Assembly: GCF_947500705.1 (NCBI RefSeq)
Contig: NZ_CANMSY010000001.1
Location: 434,001 to 498,000, forward strand
Direction of reading: 5' to 3'
Length of the DNA: 64,000 nt
Source of the DNA: an uncultured Brachybacterium sp.
Lineage (GTDB): Bacteria; Actinomycetota; Actinomycetes; Actinomycetales; Dermabacteraceae
The notes under the pieces were generated by a model. The model ran no database searches. It was given only the letters and a program-made list of their open reading frames with translations, and was not told the DNA's origin. Made by a program: the position numbers and the translations under genes. Shown here piece by piece: positions 41,904-51,550 of this stretch. How positions within the stretch are numbered: the stretch's first letter is position 1; every line of letters starts with the position of its first letter.

Positions 41904-44441
41904 TCACGACCCGGATCCGGCGTCGCCGTCCAGCTCCCGCAGCAGTTCCAGCAGCCGTACGGCCTGGGGTTTGGACAGCGGCTCGTTGCCGTTGCCGCAT
42001 TTCGGGGAGACCACGCAGGCGGGGCAGCCCGCCTCGCAGCCGCATTCACCGATCATGTCTGCGGTGGCGCGCACCCAGGCGGCGGCGTCGTCGGCCCCAC
42101 GCTCGGCGAAGCCGGCCCCGCCGGGGGCGCCGTCGTAGACGAAGATCGTGGGAGCCTCGGTGTCCTCGTGCAGCGCCGTGGACAGCCCGCCGATATCCCA
42201 GCGATCGCAGGTGGCCAGGAGCGGCAGCATCGAGATCGCGGCATGCTCGGCAGCATGCAGGGCGCCCGGCAGCTCCTCCCCGGGAATCTCAGCGGCGTCG
42301 GTCAACGCCTGCGGGATCACCCACCACACCGCTTTCGTGGTCAGGGTGCGCGGCGGGAGGTCCAGCGGGCGCTGCGCGAGCACAGCCTGGGTGAACACAT
42401 CCCGCACCTGATAGCCGGTGACCTGGTCGGTGACATCCACGGTGCCGAAGCACAGCCGCACCCCGTCCGCCCAGTCGACCTCACGATCGATCTGGCGGAT
42501 CCGCAGGCTCGAGGCGGACTGCGGGTGGGTGGTGTGCAGCGGATCCTCCCGGTGCACGAAGGCCGCGGCCTGCTCCACGTCCAGGCGGTCCACCACATAG
42601 CTGCGGCCCTGGTGGAGATACACCGCGCCGTCATGGACCTGGGTGTGCGCGCTCGCCGCATCCACGGTGCCCAGCAGCACGCCGCTGGCCTGCTCGACGA
42701 TCCGCACCGGCTCGCCGCCGCTGCCGCGCAGGTCGGTGAGCTGGTGCGCGGACTCGCTCAGCGTCCAGTACCAGCCGGTGGCCCGCGAACGCAGCACTCC
42801 CCGGGCGGCGAGGGTCATCAGCAGGTCCCGCGCCGTCGGCCCGAAGATCTCCTCCTCGCCGTCACGGATCGCGAGCTCGGAGGCGGCGGCGCACAGATGC
42901 GGGGTCATCACATAGGGGTTCGCCGGATCGAACACGGACGCTTCGACCTCCGCCCCGAAGATCGTCTCGGGATGGTGGACCACATAGGTGTCCAGCGGAT
43001 CCTCCCGCGCGACGAACAGCGCCAGCGCACCGCCGTCGGCGTCGTGGCGCCGCCCTGCGCGCCCGAACTGCTGCCACAGGGAGGCCCGGGTCCCGGGCCA
43101 GCCGGCGACCACCACCGCGTCCAGGCCCGCGATGTCGATCCCCAGCTCGAGCGCATTGGTCGAGGCCAGCGCCTTCAGCTCCCCCGATCGCAGGGAATCC
43201 TCGAGCTGACGTCGCTCGCGCGCCAGATACCCGCCCCGGTAGGCGGCGATCCGTGAGGCGCGGTCCGCGAGACCGGGTGCGGCGGTGTGCTCGGCCTTCT
43301 GCGTGAGCAGGCGCTGGGCGCCGCTGGAGACGAGTTCTGCGCCGCGCCGCGAGCGAGCGAAGACGAGGGTCTGCACATCCCGTTCGACGAGGTCGGCGAG
43401 GATCGCGCCGGCCTCGCTGGTCGCCGAGCGGCGCAGCGGGTCCTCCCGCCGCTTCCCCGCAGCGCCCTCGTCGGCCTCGTCGGCCGCAGCGCCCGAGATG
43501 CCCGCAGCGCCCTCGGCGCCCCCGTCGACGTCGTCGGCCTCGTCGGCCCGGTGTGCGTCGACCTGCGCGCCCTCGCCGTCCTGCCACCGTGCCACGTCCC
43601 CGCGGCCGTCGACCCGGGTCCGCATGCCCGGCTCCCACAGCCCGATCGTCAGGCCGGCGCGGGGGGAGCCGTCCTCGGTGACCGCCTCCACGTCCCGTCC
43701 GATCAGCCTCGTGGCGGAGAGCTCGGGGTTCGCGGTGGTGGCGGAGGCGAGGATGAAGGTGGGATCGGCGCGGTAGTGGGCGGCGATCCGACGCAGCCGT
43801 CTGATCACCATCGCGACATGGCTGCCGAAGACTCCGCGATAGCTGTGGCACTCGTCGATCACCACATAGCGCAGCGCCCGGAAGAAGTGCGCCCACTGCT
43901 CATGCCCGGGCAGTATCCCGAAGTGCAGCATGTCGGGGTTGGTGAGCACCACGGTGCCGTGGCGGCGCACCCATCGGCGCTGTTCGGAGGGGGTGTCGCC
44001 GTCGTAGACCGCGACCCGGGCGTCGCGGATCCCGGCACCGTCGGCCATCGCGGTGATGTTGGTGAGCTGATCCGCGGCCAGCGCCTTGGTGGGAGAGAGG
44101 TACAGGGTGGTGGCGCGGGGAGCGGCATAGTCGTGCTCGCGGGCCCCGATCGCGGTGAGCACGGGCAGCAGGTAGGCGAGCGACTTGCCCGAGGCGGTGG
44201 CCGTGGCGAGCACCACGTCCTGGCCGTCGTGGGCGAGCTGCGCGGCCTGCTCCTGATGGATCCAGGGGGCGGTGATGCCTCGCGAGGAGAGGTGCTGGAC
44301 AAGGCGCGGATCGATCCACTCCGGGAAGCTGCCGCGGCGACCGGCCCGCGCAGGCCGGCGCTCGATGTGGGTGAGGCAGCTGCGACGGATCAGCGGCGCG
44401 GTGAGGTCGGCGAGGAGGTCGTCGGCTGCCCCTGCTCGCAT
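41904..44441 (-). CDS. DEAD/DEAH-box helicase with DUF1998 (MrfA/YprA type)
   Basis: 845 aa. Walker A ATATASGKSLAY (about residue 80), VVIDECHSYRG (DECH box, about 195), ILASATTANP (motif III), then an acidic Ala/Asp/Glu linker (about 290-335) that looks lineage-specific, the second RecA domain with STNALELGIDIAG and QQFGRAGRR, and a C-terminal DUF1998 region with CGCEAGCPACV and a fourth Cys in SPKCGNGN (zinc site). In Bacillus MrfA this architecture repairs mitomycin damage. ATG 44441 avoids overlap with the divergent leaderless gene at 44548. Confidence 0.88.
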   Translation of the reverse strand: MRAGAADDLLADLTAPLIRRSCLTHIERRPARAGRRGSFPEWIDPRLVQHLSSRGITAPWIHQEQAAQLAHDGQDVVLATATASGKSLAYLLPVLTAIGAREHDYAAPRATTLYLSPTKALAADQLTNITAMADGAGIRDARVAVYDGDTPSEQRRWVRRHGTVVLTNPDMLHFGILPGHEQWAHFFRALRYVVIDECHSYRGVFGSHVAMVIRRLRRIAAHYRADPTFILASATTANPELSATRLIGRDVEAVTEDGSPRAGLTIGLWEPGMRTRVDGRGDVARWQDGEGAQVDAHRADEADDVDGGAEGAAGISGAAADEADEGAAGKRREDPLRRSATSEAGAILADLVERDVQTLVFARSRRGAELVSSGAQRLLTQKAEHTAAPGLADRASRIAAYRGGYLARERRQLEDSLRSGELKALASTNALELGIDIAGLDAVVVAGWPGTRASLWQQFGRAGRRHDADGGALALFVAREDPLDTYVVHHPETIFGAEVEASVFDPANPYVMTPHLCAAASELAIRDGEEEIFGPTARDLLMTLAARGVLRSRATGWYWTLSESAHQLTDLRGSGGEPVRIVEQASGVLLGTVDAASAHTQVHDGAVYLHQGRSYVVDRLDVEQAAAFVHREDPLHTTHPQSASSLRIRQIDREVDWADGVRLCFGTVDVTDQVTGYQVRDVFTQAVLAQRPLDLPPRTLTTKAVWWVIPQALTDAAEIPGEELPGALHAAEHAAISMLPLLATCDRWDIGGLSTALHEDTEAPTIFVYDGAPGGAGFAERGADDAAAWVRATADMIGECGCEAGCPACVVSPKCGNGNEPLSKPQAVRLLELLRELDGDAGSGS

Positions 44442-44547
44442 CCGCCCGGCCCTCCCCGTCTCTCCCTCGCGGACGCGCACAGAGTGTGCGCATCTCCCAC
44501 ACCTGCTCTCCGATCGGACCCCAGGTGGCTGATGCACAATCGTAGCC

Positions 44548-46143
44548 ATGCCCACCGACTCGCCGACCCTGCCCCCGCGTCTGCTGACCGCGGAGATCGC
44601 GGCCCTGCGCGCGGACCTCGTCGTCGCCGGCTACTCGAGCGCTCGCCTCGACGAGCTGCTGGGGCCGGTCGCTTCTGCCGCGCTGCGCCGCGAGAACGCC
44701 GTCCCGGCCCGCCGGATGCTCGAGCCCTTGACGGATCCGGCGGCCGTGCTGCTGCGCCTGTTCACCCTCGGCGCAGTGCTGCCCCGCGCGCAGGTGCAGG
44801 CCGTCCTGCCCTCGCTCGGCGTGGACGGGGCGCTGCGACTGGGCCTGCTCGGTGCGGCCGGACCCGACGGTCCGGGGGGTGCAGCACGCCCCACCGGCGA
44901 CGGCCCCGGCGCTGCGCTGCACGCTCTGGTGGACCTCGCCCCGTACTCGGCGAGCGATGACGTCGGGGAGATCGACTGGTGGATCGCCTCGGACCGCTCG
45001 GAGCTCGCCACCGGTGCCCCGCTCGGCCCGGAGCATGTGCTCGGGGTCGGCGGAGCCTCCCTGACGCTGGCGAGGATCACCCCGCGCGAACCCGCCCGCC
45101 GGGTGCTGGATCTCGGCTGCGGCGGCGGGATCCAGGCGCTGCACGCCTCGCGCCACGCCGAGCACGTGATCGCCACGGACCTGTCCGAGCGGGCGCTGGG
45201 CTTCGCCGCCTTCAACGCCGCGCTGAACGGCATCGAGCTCGAGCTGCGACAGGGCTCCCTGCTGGAACCCGTGCACGGCGAGACCTTCGATCTGATCCTG
45301 TCCAATCCCCCCTTCGTCATCACCCCGCGCGCCGCGGCTGCCGGTGACACCACCTGGACCTACCGCGACGGCGGCCGCGCCGGGGACACGCTGCTCGCCG
45401 AGTTGCTGTGGGAGCTGCCCGCCCATCTCGCTCCGGGCGGCAGCGCCGTGATGCTCGGCAACTGGGAGATCCGGGGCGGTGAGGACTGGGACACCCATCC
45501 GCGGGCGTGGATGCAGCCTGCCACCGCCGACGGCGTGGACGCCTGGGTGCTGCAGCGCGAGCAGGAGGATCCTGCTCAGTACGCGGAGACCTGGGTGCGC
45601 GACGGCGGCGTCACCAGCCGTGACGAGCGCTGGCCGGCCCTGACCGAGGCCTGGCTGGACGACTTCGCCTCCCGGGACGTGGAGGCGATCGGCTTCGGCT
45701 ATCTGCTGCTGCGGCGCCCGGAGAGCGCAATGGCGCGACCCGGGGTGCTGCGCACGGAGCTGGCACCGGGCACCGGCAGCGGTTCCCTGGCCTCCCACCT
45801 CTCCGCCTCGCTGCGCAGCCTCGCGGTCCTCGAGGAGCTCGACGACGAGGCGCTGTCCGGCTCCCGTCCGGTGCGGGCCGACGATCTGATCGAGCGCCGC
45901 CATCTGATCCCCGGGGAGTGGGACCCGATGCTGATCGAGCTGGTCCAGGGAGCGGGTTTCGCGCGGATGGTGCGGGCCGATCAGCTGCTCGCCGCGACCG
46001 TCGGCGCACTGGACGGGACCCTGACCCTCGGGCAGGTGCTGGGCGCGGTCTGCGCGCTCACCGATGCCGACGAGGACGAGGCCCGGGCCCGGGTGCTCCC
46101 CGCGGTCCGTGAGCTGCTGATCACCCAGATGGTGACCCTGTGA
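44548..46143 (+). CDS. Class I SAM-dependent methyltransferase (HemK-like core)
   Basis: A 531-aa protein. Residues 1-165 are a helical lead domain. The Rossmann methyltransferase follows with VLDLGCGGGIQAL (motif I, about 188) and LILSNPPF (about 251), the NPPF tetrad used by N-methyltransferases acting on planar amino groups. A C-terminal region of about 170 residues is winged-helix-like. Large methyltransferases of this form sit next to topA in many actinobacteria. CACAAT (44535-44540) ends 7 nt before the ATG. The target is unknown. Confidence 0.82.
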   Translation: MPTDSPTLPPRLLTAEIAALRADLVVAGYSSARLDELLGPVASAALRRENAVPARRMLEPLTDPAAVLLRLFTLGAVLPRAQVQAVLPSLGVDGALRLGLLGAAGPDGPGGAARPTGDGPGAALHALVDLAPYSASDDVGEIDWWIASDRSELATGAPLGPEHVLGVGGASLTLARITPREPARRVLDLGCGGGIQALHASRHAEHVIATDLSERALGFAAFNAALNGIELELRQGSLLEPVHGETFDLILSNPPFVITPRAAAAGDTTWTYRDGGRAGDTLLAELLWELPAHLAPGGSAVMLGNWEIRGGEDWDTHPRAWMQPATADGVDAWVLQREQEDPAQYAETWVRDGGVTSRDERWPALTEAWLDDFASRDVEAIGFGYLLLRRPESAMARPGVLRTELAPGTGSGSLASHLSASLRSLAVLEELDDEALSGSRPVRADDLIERRHLIPGEWDPMLIELVQGAGFARMVRADQLLAATVGALDGTLTLGQVLGAVCALTDADEDEARARVLPAVRELLITQMVTL

Positions 46144-47105
46144 GCGGCTCCCGGGGCACCGTCCGGGTCGGCGGCCTCACCCGCCCGCTGCTCTCGCTGC
46201 TGGCCGCCGCACTCTGCACAGCCGCGATCGTGGGCCTCGCCCGCGGCGCGGTGGGCACCGCGAGCGGGCAGCGCCTGGATCAGCTGATCCTCTCCGGCGC
46301 GAAGGCGCATGAGGGTCCGCTCTCGCAGTACGCCGAGCTCGCGGTCCAGTCGGTGAGCGTGCCGGTGGTCGCGGTGCTGCTCGCGCTGGCGGCGGTGCTG
46401 GTGGTGGTGCGTCGGCAGCTGAGGCTGCTGATCCCGCTCACCGTCCTGGTGCTCGGCGCGAACCTCACCACCCAGGTGATCAAGCACGTCCTGGTCACCC
46501 GCCAGGCGCTCGGCCCGGGCATCGACATCACCCCCAATTCCTTCCCCTCGGGTCACACCACCCTCGCGGCCACCGCGATGATCGCGCTGGTGCTGGCCGG
46601 CGGGCGGGCGCGGGTGGCGCTCGCCCCCCTCGGCGCCCTGTGGACCCTCGCCGCCGGCCTCGGCACCCTGGTCGTGGGCTGGCACCGCCCCAGCGACGTG
46701 ATCGGGGCGATCACGATCGCAGCCGCCTGGACGTTCCTGATCCTCGCGGCCGATGGGCTCCACACCCGCCACCGCCGTGCCCGAGCCGCTGCCCGTCCCG
46801 GCCGGGGCCGACGTCGGCGCGACACCGACCTGACCGGTCTCTCACGGCTCCCTCGTCACGGCGCGGGGACCGTGACGATCGCGGCGCTGCTCGGTCTGGG
46901 AGGTCTCGTCGGCCTCGGGATGGGAGCGGCCGGCCTGCTGTCCCTCCCCCGCCCGCTGGAGCTCCATGACGTCCCCCAGCAGCTGGCCGCCTTCCGTGCG
47001 ACCGCCGCGCTGATCGGTGGCGGCACCGGCGCCTGGATGGCCCTGGTGCTGGTGCTGCGCACGCCGATCTCACACCGGGGACGCATGAGCGAGCGTGTAC
47101 CGTGA
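46140..47105 (+). CDS. PAP2-family phosphatase
   Basis: A 321-aa membrane protein with the phosphatase triad motifs KHVLVTRQA (about residue 116), FPSGHTT (about 138) and GWHRPSDVIGA (about 182); the third motif lacks the first Arg spacing of the classical SRxxxxxHxxxD but keeps His and Asp. Two further spans near the C-terminus follow a basic loop of about 30 residues. Likely a lipid phosphate or undecaprenyl-pyrophosphate phosphatase. It starts by 4-nt overlap with the methyltransferase. Confidence 0.85.
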   Translation: MSGSRGTVRVGGLTRPLLSLLAAALCTAAIVGLARGAVGTASGQRLDQLILSGAKAHEGPLSQYAELAVQSVSVPVVAVLLALAAVLVVVRRQLRLLIPLTVLVLGANLTTQVIKHVLVTRQALGPGIDITPNSFPSGHTTLAATAMIALVLAGGRARVALAPLGALWTLAAGLGTLVVGWHRPSDVIGAITIAAAWTFLILAADGLHTRHRRARAAARPGRGRRRRDTDLTGLSRLPRHGAGTVTIAALLGLGGLVGLGMGAAGLLSLPRPLELHDVPQQLAAFRATAALIGGGTGAWMALVLVLRTPISHRGRMSERVP

Positions 47106-47208
47106 GCAATCGCCGAGCGCAGTGGATGCGTCCGGTTGATCCCGGACCACGGCATTCAGCCACGGCGGACGGGCCGCGACGTGACGCGGCGAGGAAGGAC
47201 ATATCAAC

Positions 47209-49965
47209 GTGACTGGCGGACGACATCTGGTGATCGTGGAGTCCCCCGCGAAGGCTCGCACCATCGCGCGCTATCTCGGGGACGACTACATCGTCCAGGC
47301 TTCGGTGGGGCATATTCGCGACATCCCGGTGCCGCGCGATCTGCCCGCCGAGATGAAGAAGGGTCCCTACGGGAAGTTCGGCGTCGATGTGGAGAACGGC
47401 TTCGACCCCTACTACATCGTCAGCCCCGACAAGAAGAAGACCGTCGCGGAGCTGAAGAAGGCCCTCAAGGACGCCGACACCCTCTACCTCGCCACGGATG
47501 AGGACCGCGAGGGCGAGGCGATCGCCTGGCACCTGCTGGAGACCCTCAAGCCCAAGAAGTCCCTGCCGGTGAAGCGGATGGTGTTCCACGAGATCACCAA
47601 GGACGCGATCCGGGCGGCCCTGGACAACACCCGCGAGCTCGACACGGACCTCGTCGACGCGCAGGAGACCCGTCGCATCCTGGACCGGCTGGTGGGCTTC
47701 GAGCTCTCGCCGGTGCTGTGGCGGAAGATCAAGCCGTCGCTGTCCGCGGGTCGTGTGCAGTCCGTCGCGACTCGTCTGGTGGTCGAGCGAGAGCGCGAGC
47801 GGATGGCCTTCGTCGCCGCCGACTACTGGGATGTGACCGGCACCTTCGGCGCCGAGTCCACGCAGTTCACCGCGAAGATCCAGACGGTCGACGGGGCACG
47901 CATCGCCACCGGCGCCGACTTCGCCGACGACGGCACCCTGAAGCCGCGGGCGAAGAGCGCCACCATCCTGACCGAGGAGTCCACCCAGGCTCTCGTCGAG
48001 GTGCTGGGCGGCGCCCCCGCCACCGTCGCGGCGCTCGAGTCCAAGCCGTACACGCGCCGCCCGGCCGCTCCGTTCACCACCTCGTCGCTGCAGCAGGAGG
48101 CCTCGCGCAAGCTCCGCCTCGGCGCTCGTCAGGCGATGCGGGTCGCCCAATCGCTGTACGAGAACGGCTACATCACCTACATGCGTACGGACTCGGTCAC
48201 GCTCTCGGGTGAGGCGATCCGCGCCTCCCGGGCTCAGGCGGCCGAGCTCTACGGCTCCCAGTACGTGCCGGACAAGCCGCGTCTCTACCAGAACAAGTCT
48301 CAGGCCGCGCAGGAGGCGCATGAGGCGATCCGTCCCGCGGGCGATCACTTCCGCACCCCCGCCGAGGTGGCCGGGCAGCTCGCGGGTGATGAGTTCCGCC
48401 TCTACGAGCTGATCTGGAAGCGCACGATCGCCTCCCAGATGGCCGACGCCAAGGGCACCACCTCCACCGTCGAGCTGCTGCTCGAGCAGGGCGGCCGCAC
48501 TGCGACCTTCCGTGCCGCCGGCACCGTGATCACCTTCCGCGGCTTCCTCGCCGCCTATGAGGAGGGTCGCGACGCCAGCCGCTACAAGGACGAGGACTCC
48601 GACAAGGGCTCTGACAAGCGCCTGCCGCAGATGGAGGAGGGGCAGCAGCTCGACACCCACGCGCTCACTCCCGACGGCCACTCCACGACCCCTCCGCCGC
48701 GCTACACGGAGGCGTCGCTGGTGAGGGCGCTCGAGGAGCGCGGCATCGGCCGTCCCTCGACCTACGCCTCGACCGTCGCGACCGTCCAGGACCGCGGCTA
48801 TGTGCTGCGGCGCGGCACCGCTCTGGTCCCCAGCTGGACCGCCTTCGCCGTGGTGCGGCTGCTCGAGGAGCACTTCGGGCCGTTCATCGACTACGACTTC
48901 ACCGCCCAGATGGAGCAGCAGCTGGACCGCATGGCCCAGGGTGAGCTCGGACGCTCGGAGTACCTGAAGAACTTCTATCTCTCCGACGGGTCGGCCGGAC
49001 CGCTCGGGCTGAAGTCCATGGTCGACAACCTCGGCGAGATCGACGCCCGCGCGATCAACAGCATCGAGATCGGTGAGGGCATCACCCTGCGCGTGGGGCG
49101 CTACGGCGCCTACGTCGAGCAGGCCGCCCGGGACGAGGCCGGCGAGCTGATCGACGGTGCGGATCCGCGCCGTGCGAACGTCTCCGACGAGGTCGCCCCG
49201 GACGAGCTGACCGTCGAGGTCGCCAAGGAGATGCTCGAGCGCGCGAAGGACGACGGTCGCGTGCTCGGCACCGACCCCGCGACCGGGAACGAGATCGTCG
49301 CCAAGGACGGCCGCTACGGCCCCTATGTCACCGAGATCCTGCCCGATCCCGAGGAGACCGGCGGCAAGAAGGTCCCGAAGTCGAAGCAGCCCAAGCCCCG
49401 CACCGGCTCGCTGCTGCAGTCGATGGACCTCTCCACGGTCTCCCTCGAGGAGGCGCTGAAGCTGCTGAGCCTGCCGCGCGTGGTCGGGACCACCGAGGAC
49501 GGCACCGAGATCACCTCCCAGAACGGCCGTTACGGCCCGTATCTGAAGAAGGGCATTGACTCCCGCTCCCTGGAGACCGAGGATCAGATCTTCTCGATCA
49601 CCCTGGAGGAGGCGGAGAAGATCTACGCCCAGCCCAAGACTCGGGGCCGGGCCGCTGCGAAGCCCCCGATGAAGGAGCTCGGGGTCGATCCCACCAGCGA
49701 GAAGCCGATCGTGATCAAGGACGGGCGCTTCGGTCCGTACATCACCGACGGCACCACGAACGTCTCCCTCCGTGCGACCGAGAAGGTCGAGGAGATCACG
49801 GAGACGATCGCGATCGAGAAGCTCGCGGAGAAGCGTGCCAAGGGGCCGGCCAAGAAGCCGGCCGCCAAGCGCGCCCCCGCGAAGAAGAAGGCTCCCGCGA
49901 AGACTGCGGCGGCGAAGACGACCAAGGCCGCGACCGCGACGAAGAGCACCACCGCGGACAAGTGA
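47209..49965 (+). CDS. topA: DNA topoisomerase I
   Basis: A 918-aa type IA topoisomerase that relaxes negative supercoils. It has the TOPRIM domain VIVESPAKARTI and ATDEDREGEAIAW (about 97), SAGRVQSVATRL (about 182) and the active tyrosine in YITYMRTDSVTLS (about 322). The C-terminal half carries repeated RYGPYV/RFGPYI modules, and the last 50 residues are an Ala/Lys-rich tail, typical of actinobacterial TopA. No zinc fingers. The GTG start has GAGGAAGGAC upstream. A strong terminator follows. Confidence 0.96.
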   Translation: MTGGRHLVIVESPAKARTIARYLGDDYIVQASVGHIRDIPVPRDLPAEMKKGPYGKFGVDVENGFDPYYIVSPDKKKTVAELKKALKDADTLYLATDEDREGEAIAWHLLETLKPKKSLPVKRMVFHEITKDAIRAALDNTRELDTDLVDAQETRRILDRLVGFELSPVLWRKIKPSLSAGRVQSVATRLVVERERERMAFVAADYWDVTGTFGAESTQFTAKIQTVDGARIATGADFADDGTLKPRAKSATILTEESTQALVEVLGGAPATVAALESKPYTRRPAAPFTTSSLQQEASRKLRLGARQAMRVAQSLYENGYITYMRTDSVTLSGEAIRASRAQAAELYGSQYVPDKPRLYQNKSQAAQEAHEAIRPAGDHFRTPAEVAGQLAGDEFRLYELIWKRTIASQMADAKGTTSTVELLLEQGGRTATFRAAGTVITFRGFLAAYEEGRDASRYKDEDSDKGSDKRLPQMEEGQQLDTHALTPDGHSTTPPPRYTEASLVRALEERGIGRPSTYASTVATVQDRGYVLRRGTALVPSWTAFAVVRLLEEHFGPFIDYDFTAQMEQQLDRMAQGELGRSEYLKNFYLSDGSAGPLGLKSMVDNLGEIDARAINSIEIGEGITLRVGRYGAYVEQAARDEAGELIDGADPRRANVSDEVAPDELTVEVAKEMLERAKDDGRVLGTDPATGNEIVAKDGRYGPYVTEILPDPEETGGKKVPKSKQPKPRTGSLLQSMDLSTVSLEEALKLLSLPRVVGTTEDGTEITSQNGRYGPYLKKGIDSRSLETEDQIFSITLEEAEKIYAQPKTRGRAAAKPPMKELGVDPTSEKPIVIKDGRFGPYITDGTTNVSLRATEKVEEITETIAIEKLAEKRAKGPAKKPAAKRAPAKKKAPAKTAAAKTTKAATATKSTTADK

Positions 49966-49997
49966 CGATGCTCGGCTCCTGACGGGCCGCGCGATCA

Positions 49998-50027
49998 GAG
50001 GGCACGGACCACGTGGTCCGTGCCCTC
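49998..50027. terminator. topA terminator (30-bp perfect palindrome)
   Basis: The 30 bases from GAGGGCACGGACCAC are fully self-complementary and are followed by TCCTTCG. The stem is very stable. It separates topA from the sugar-transport cassette. Confidence 0.75.
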
Positions 50028-50203
50028 TCCTTCGTCCGGGGCTGGACGGGCGGAACAGCTCCGGGCCCCGCTGGACGGGGAATCGCTTTTCTGCTCACAA
50101 CACGGCATCCCCACCGGCGTGAGCGCCCGTCGATGCAGGTCGCTGGGCAGAACACGCCTAGAGTGTGACCAGCACTACATTGTCGACTCACAAAGGAGTG
50201 ATC

Positions 50204-51550
50204 ATGACTCGACGTCACAGCCGGCGCACGATCATGGCTGGAGCCGCGGCCACCGCGGCGCTGGGCATGACCGGATGCCTGCAGAATCCGGACCAGAGCG
50301 GTGGCAGCGGGGGTGGCGGCGGCGAGAAGTACACGCCCGGCGATACCCCCGGCCCCGGCTCGGTGAGCATCCTCGGTGCGTTCGGTGGTCAGGAGCAGGA
50401 AGCGTTCCTCGCCTCCCTCGAAGCCTTCGAGGCGGATTCCGGCATCACCATCCAGTACACGCCCGATTCGGATTTCACCAACACCATCCAGCAGCGCGCC
50501 GGCGCCGGAGATGCCCCGGACATCGCTCTGTTCCCGCAGCCCGGCGGCATGTTCGATCTCGCCGGCAAGGGGATGCTCACCCCGATCGATGTCTTCCTGG
50601 ACTACGACCAGCTGAACTCGACACTGATCCCCGGCTTCCTCGATTCCGCCCGGTTGCAGGGCCGCGTCTACGGAGCACCGATGCGGATGGCATGCAAGTC
50701 CCTCATCTGGTACCCGAAGAAGGCGTACGAGGAGGGCGGCTACGCCACCGAACCTGCCACGATGCAGGAGCTCTACGAGATCACGGACCAGATGAAGGCC
50801 GACGGCATCGCGCCGTGGTCCGATGGCTGGGGCTCCGACCAGGCGACCGGCTGGGTCGGGACCGACTGGATCGAGGAGTTCATGCTCCGCGTCCACGGCC
50901 CCGTCGTCTATGACGACTGGACCAAGCACCGTCTTCCGTTCAACGCGCCCGAAGTGGTGGAGGTCTTCGACATCGTCGGCGAGCTGCTCAAGGGCGAGGG
51001 CAATGTGCTGGGCGGTACGAACGCAATCATCAACACGCCGTTCTCCGAAGCACCCCTGCCGCTGTTCGGTGAGCCGCCGCAGGCGATGCTCGTGCGCCAG
51101 GGCAACTTCGTCACCGGCTTCTTCCCCGAGGATGTCGTGGCGAACATGGACGAGGAGGTCGGCGTCTACGCGATGCCCACCTGGGAGGGCGGGTTCGACG
51201 GCCAGCCGATCCTCGGCGGCGGCGACCTCGCCACCCTGTTCACCCTGAACGACGACACCGTGAAGGTGATGGAGTTCCTCACCTCGGACGCCTTCGGCGC
51301 CGAGTGGGCCGAGGCCGGTGGCTGGCTCAGTCCTCACCGCACCTTCGACCCGGAGCAGTACTCCGATTCGATCACCCGGCAGGTCGCCGAGATCGCCGCG
51401 GGAGCGGCGGTGTTCCGGTACGACGGCTCCGACCTGATGCCGACCGCCGTGGGCGCCGGTTCCTTCTGGAAGGGCATGGTCGAGTGGCTGCAGGGCGCGA
51501 AGACCTCCCAGGAGGTCTGCGACGAGATCGAGGCCGGGTGGCCGAAGTGA
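50204..51550 (+). CDS. Carbohydrate ABC transporter substrate-binding lipoprotein
   Basis: A 448-aa precursor with a twin-arginine-like start (SRRTIMAGAAATAALG) and lipobox MTGC (about residue 24), then a Gly/Ser linker and a family-1 solute-binding fold (FEADSGITIQYTP, GDAPDIALFPQPGG, GRVYGAPMRMACKSLIWYP). The resemblance is to alpha-glucoside (AglE-type) binders. ATG 50204 has AAAGGAG seven bases upstream. First gene of a three-gene cassette with two permeases and no ATPase. A TAGAGT at 50160-50165 may be its -10. Confidence 0.9.
   Translation: MTRRHSRRTIMAGAAATAALGMTGCLQNPDQSGGSGGGGGEKYTPGDTPGPGSVSILGAFGGQEQEAFLASLEAFEADSGITIQYTPDSDFTNTIQQRAGAGDAPDIALFPQPGGMFDLAGKGMLTPIDVFLDYDQLNSTLIPGFLDSARLQGRVYGAPMRMACKSLIWYPKKAYEEGGYATEPATMQELYEITDQMKADGIAPWSDGWGSDQATGWVGTDWIEEFMLRVHGPVVYDDWTKHRLPFNAPEVVEVFDIVGELLKGEGNVLGGTNAIINTPFSEAPLPLFGEPPQAMLVRQGNFVTGFFPEDVVANMDEEVGVYAMPTWEGGFDGQPILGGGDLATLFTLNDDTVKVMEFLTSDAFGAEWAEAGGWLSPHRTFDPEQYSDSITRQVAEIAAGAAVFRYDGSDLMPTAVGAGSFWKGMVEWLQGAKTSQEVCDEIEAGWPK

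Noticed and set aside
41904-44441. Defence-island helicase
   Set aside because: The DUF1998 helicase has the housekeeping MrfA/YprA architecture with a C-terminal cysteine cluster and sits among core genes; no nuclease, methyltransferase specificity subunit or other defence partner adjoins it.
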